DNA of 5,609 bases from Clostridia bacterium. GTDB lineage: Bacteria > Bacillota > Clostridia > Oscillospirales > CAG-272. The position numbers were made by a program, and so were the translations under genes. Below, in pieces: positions 5,517 to 5,609 of the stretch. The stretch spans positions 1 through 5,609 of the forward strand of contig JAFTIV010000021.1 of assembly GCA_017456685.1 (NCBI GenBank), written 5' to 3'. The notes under the pieces are model-generated. The model did no database searches. It was not told where the DNA came from and worked only from the letters and a program-made list of their open reading frames with translations. Numbering within the stretch: position 1 is the first letter of the stretch; every line of letters starts with the position of its first letter.

Positions 5517-5609
5517 TTTTAAGCACGCGGATGCTTTGAAATCCGCAAATAAGTGGGAGAGAGTAAATATTGAGACTCTCGTGTAAACCACATAGGAGGA
5601 ATAATTAAA
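5517..5609 (+). promoter_or_regulatory. rplK-rplA leader with L1-binding-site-like stem and ribosome binding site
   Basis: The segment after nusG contains GTGG-GA-GAGAGT (5553-5564), a 10-nt loop, then ACTCTC-GTGTAAA-CCAC (5575-5591): an inner 6-bp stem and an outer GTGG/CCAC stem separated by an asymmetric internal loop. This resembles the GGUGGGAG...UACCACC element of the 23S rRNA L1 stalk and the mRNA mimics by which L1 represses its own L11-L1 operon. AGGAGG at 5594-5599 lies directly behind the stem, so L1 bound there could block initiation of rplK, whose start is expected right after base 5609. Upstream is a second hairpin, GCGGAT/ATCCGC (5527-5532/5541-5546), with no T-run, so it is not a terminator. 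No promoter was seen, so rplK is probably read from the rpmG promoter. Confidence 0.6.

Noticed and set aside
1..5609. CRISPR array, insertion sequence, integrase, toxin-antitoxin or phage-defence genes
   Set aside because: No repeated spacer pattern, transposase motif, terminal inverted repeats or att-like duplication was seen; all coding sequence is accounted for by core-type genes.

Overview
The window looks like chromosomal DNA from a low-to-moderate GC Gram-positive bacterium of the Clostridia type, probably an uncultured gut lineage. The evidence is the housekeeping gene content, strong AGGAGG-type ribosome binding sites, near-consensus SigA-type promoters, a zinc-binding (four-Cys) L33, the short bacterial SecE, the order rpmG-secE-nusG followed by an rplK leader, and a DUF4330 gene. 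This placement is inferred from the sequence alone.

Minus-strand unit, positions 4297 down to 1: a promoter at about 4296-4324 drives rimM (16S rRNA maturation), trmD (tRNA m1G37 methyltransferase; its start overlaps the rimM stop by 4 bp), a 678-residue polytopic membrane protein of the O-antigen ligase/polymerase (Wzy_C) type, a small membrane-anchored DUF4330 protein, and the start of obg, which runs off the left edge. Spacings are short (13 nt or less inside the last three genes), so this reads as one operon joining RNA modification and ribosome assembly to an envelope polysaccharide function. The obg frame carries a TAG at codon 149 inside the conserved Obg fold, and homologous sequence resumes in the same frame directly after it.

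Intergenic region, 4248-4559: two divergent promoters of the same architecture (TTGAyA, 17 bp, TGnTAAAAT) stand back to back around a 50-bp tract that has only four G/C bases. The right-hand transcript has a leader of about 150 nt with several small hairpins and a two-codon ORF (Met-Arg-stop) behind a strong Shine-Dalgarno sequence.

Plus-strand unit, 4375 to the right edge: rpmG (L33), secE (protein export) and nusG (transcription elongation/antitermination) are tightly packed, followed by a 93-nt leader that contains an L1-binding-site-like stem and an AGGAGG, with rplK expected to start just beyond base 5609.

Most of the window is ordinary core-genome sequence. The points that deserve attention are the TAG in obg, the in-frame continuation from the trmD TAG into the ligase gene, the missing active-site-type His in the ligase homologue, and the structured rpmG leader with its dipeptide ORF.
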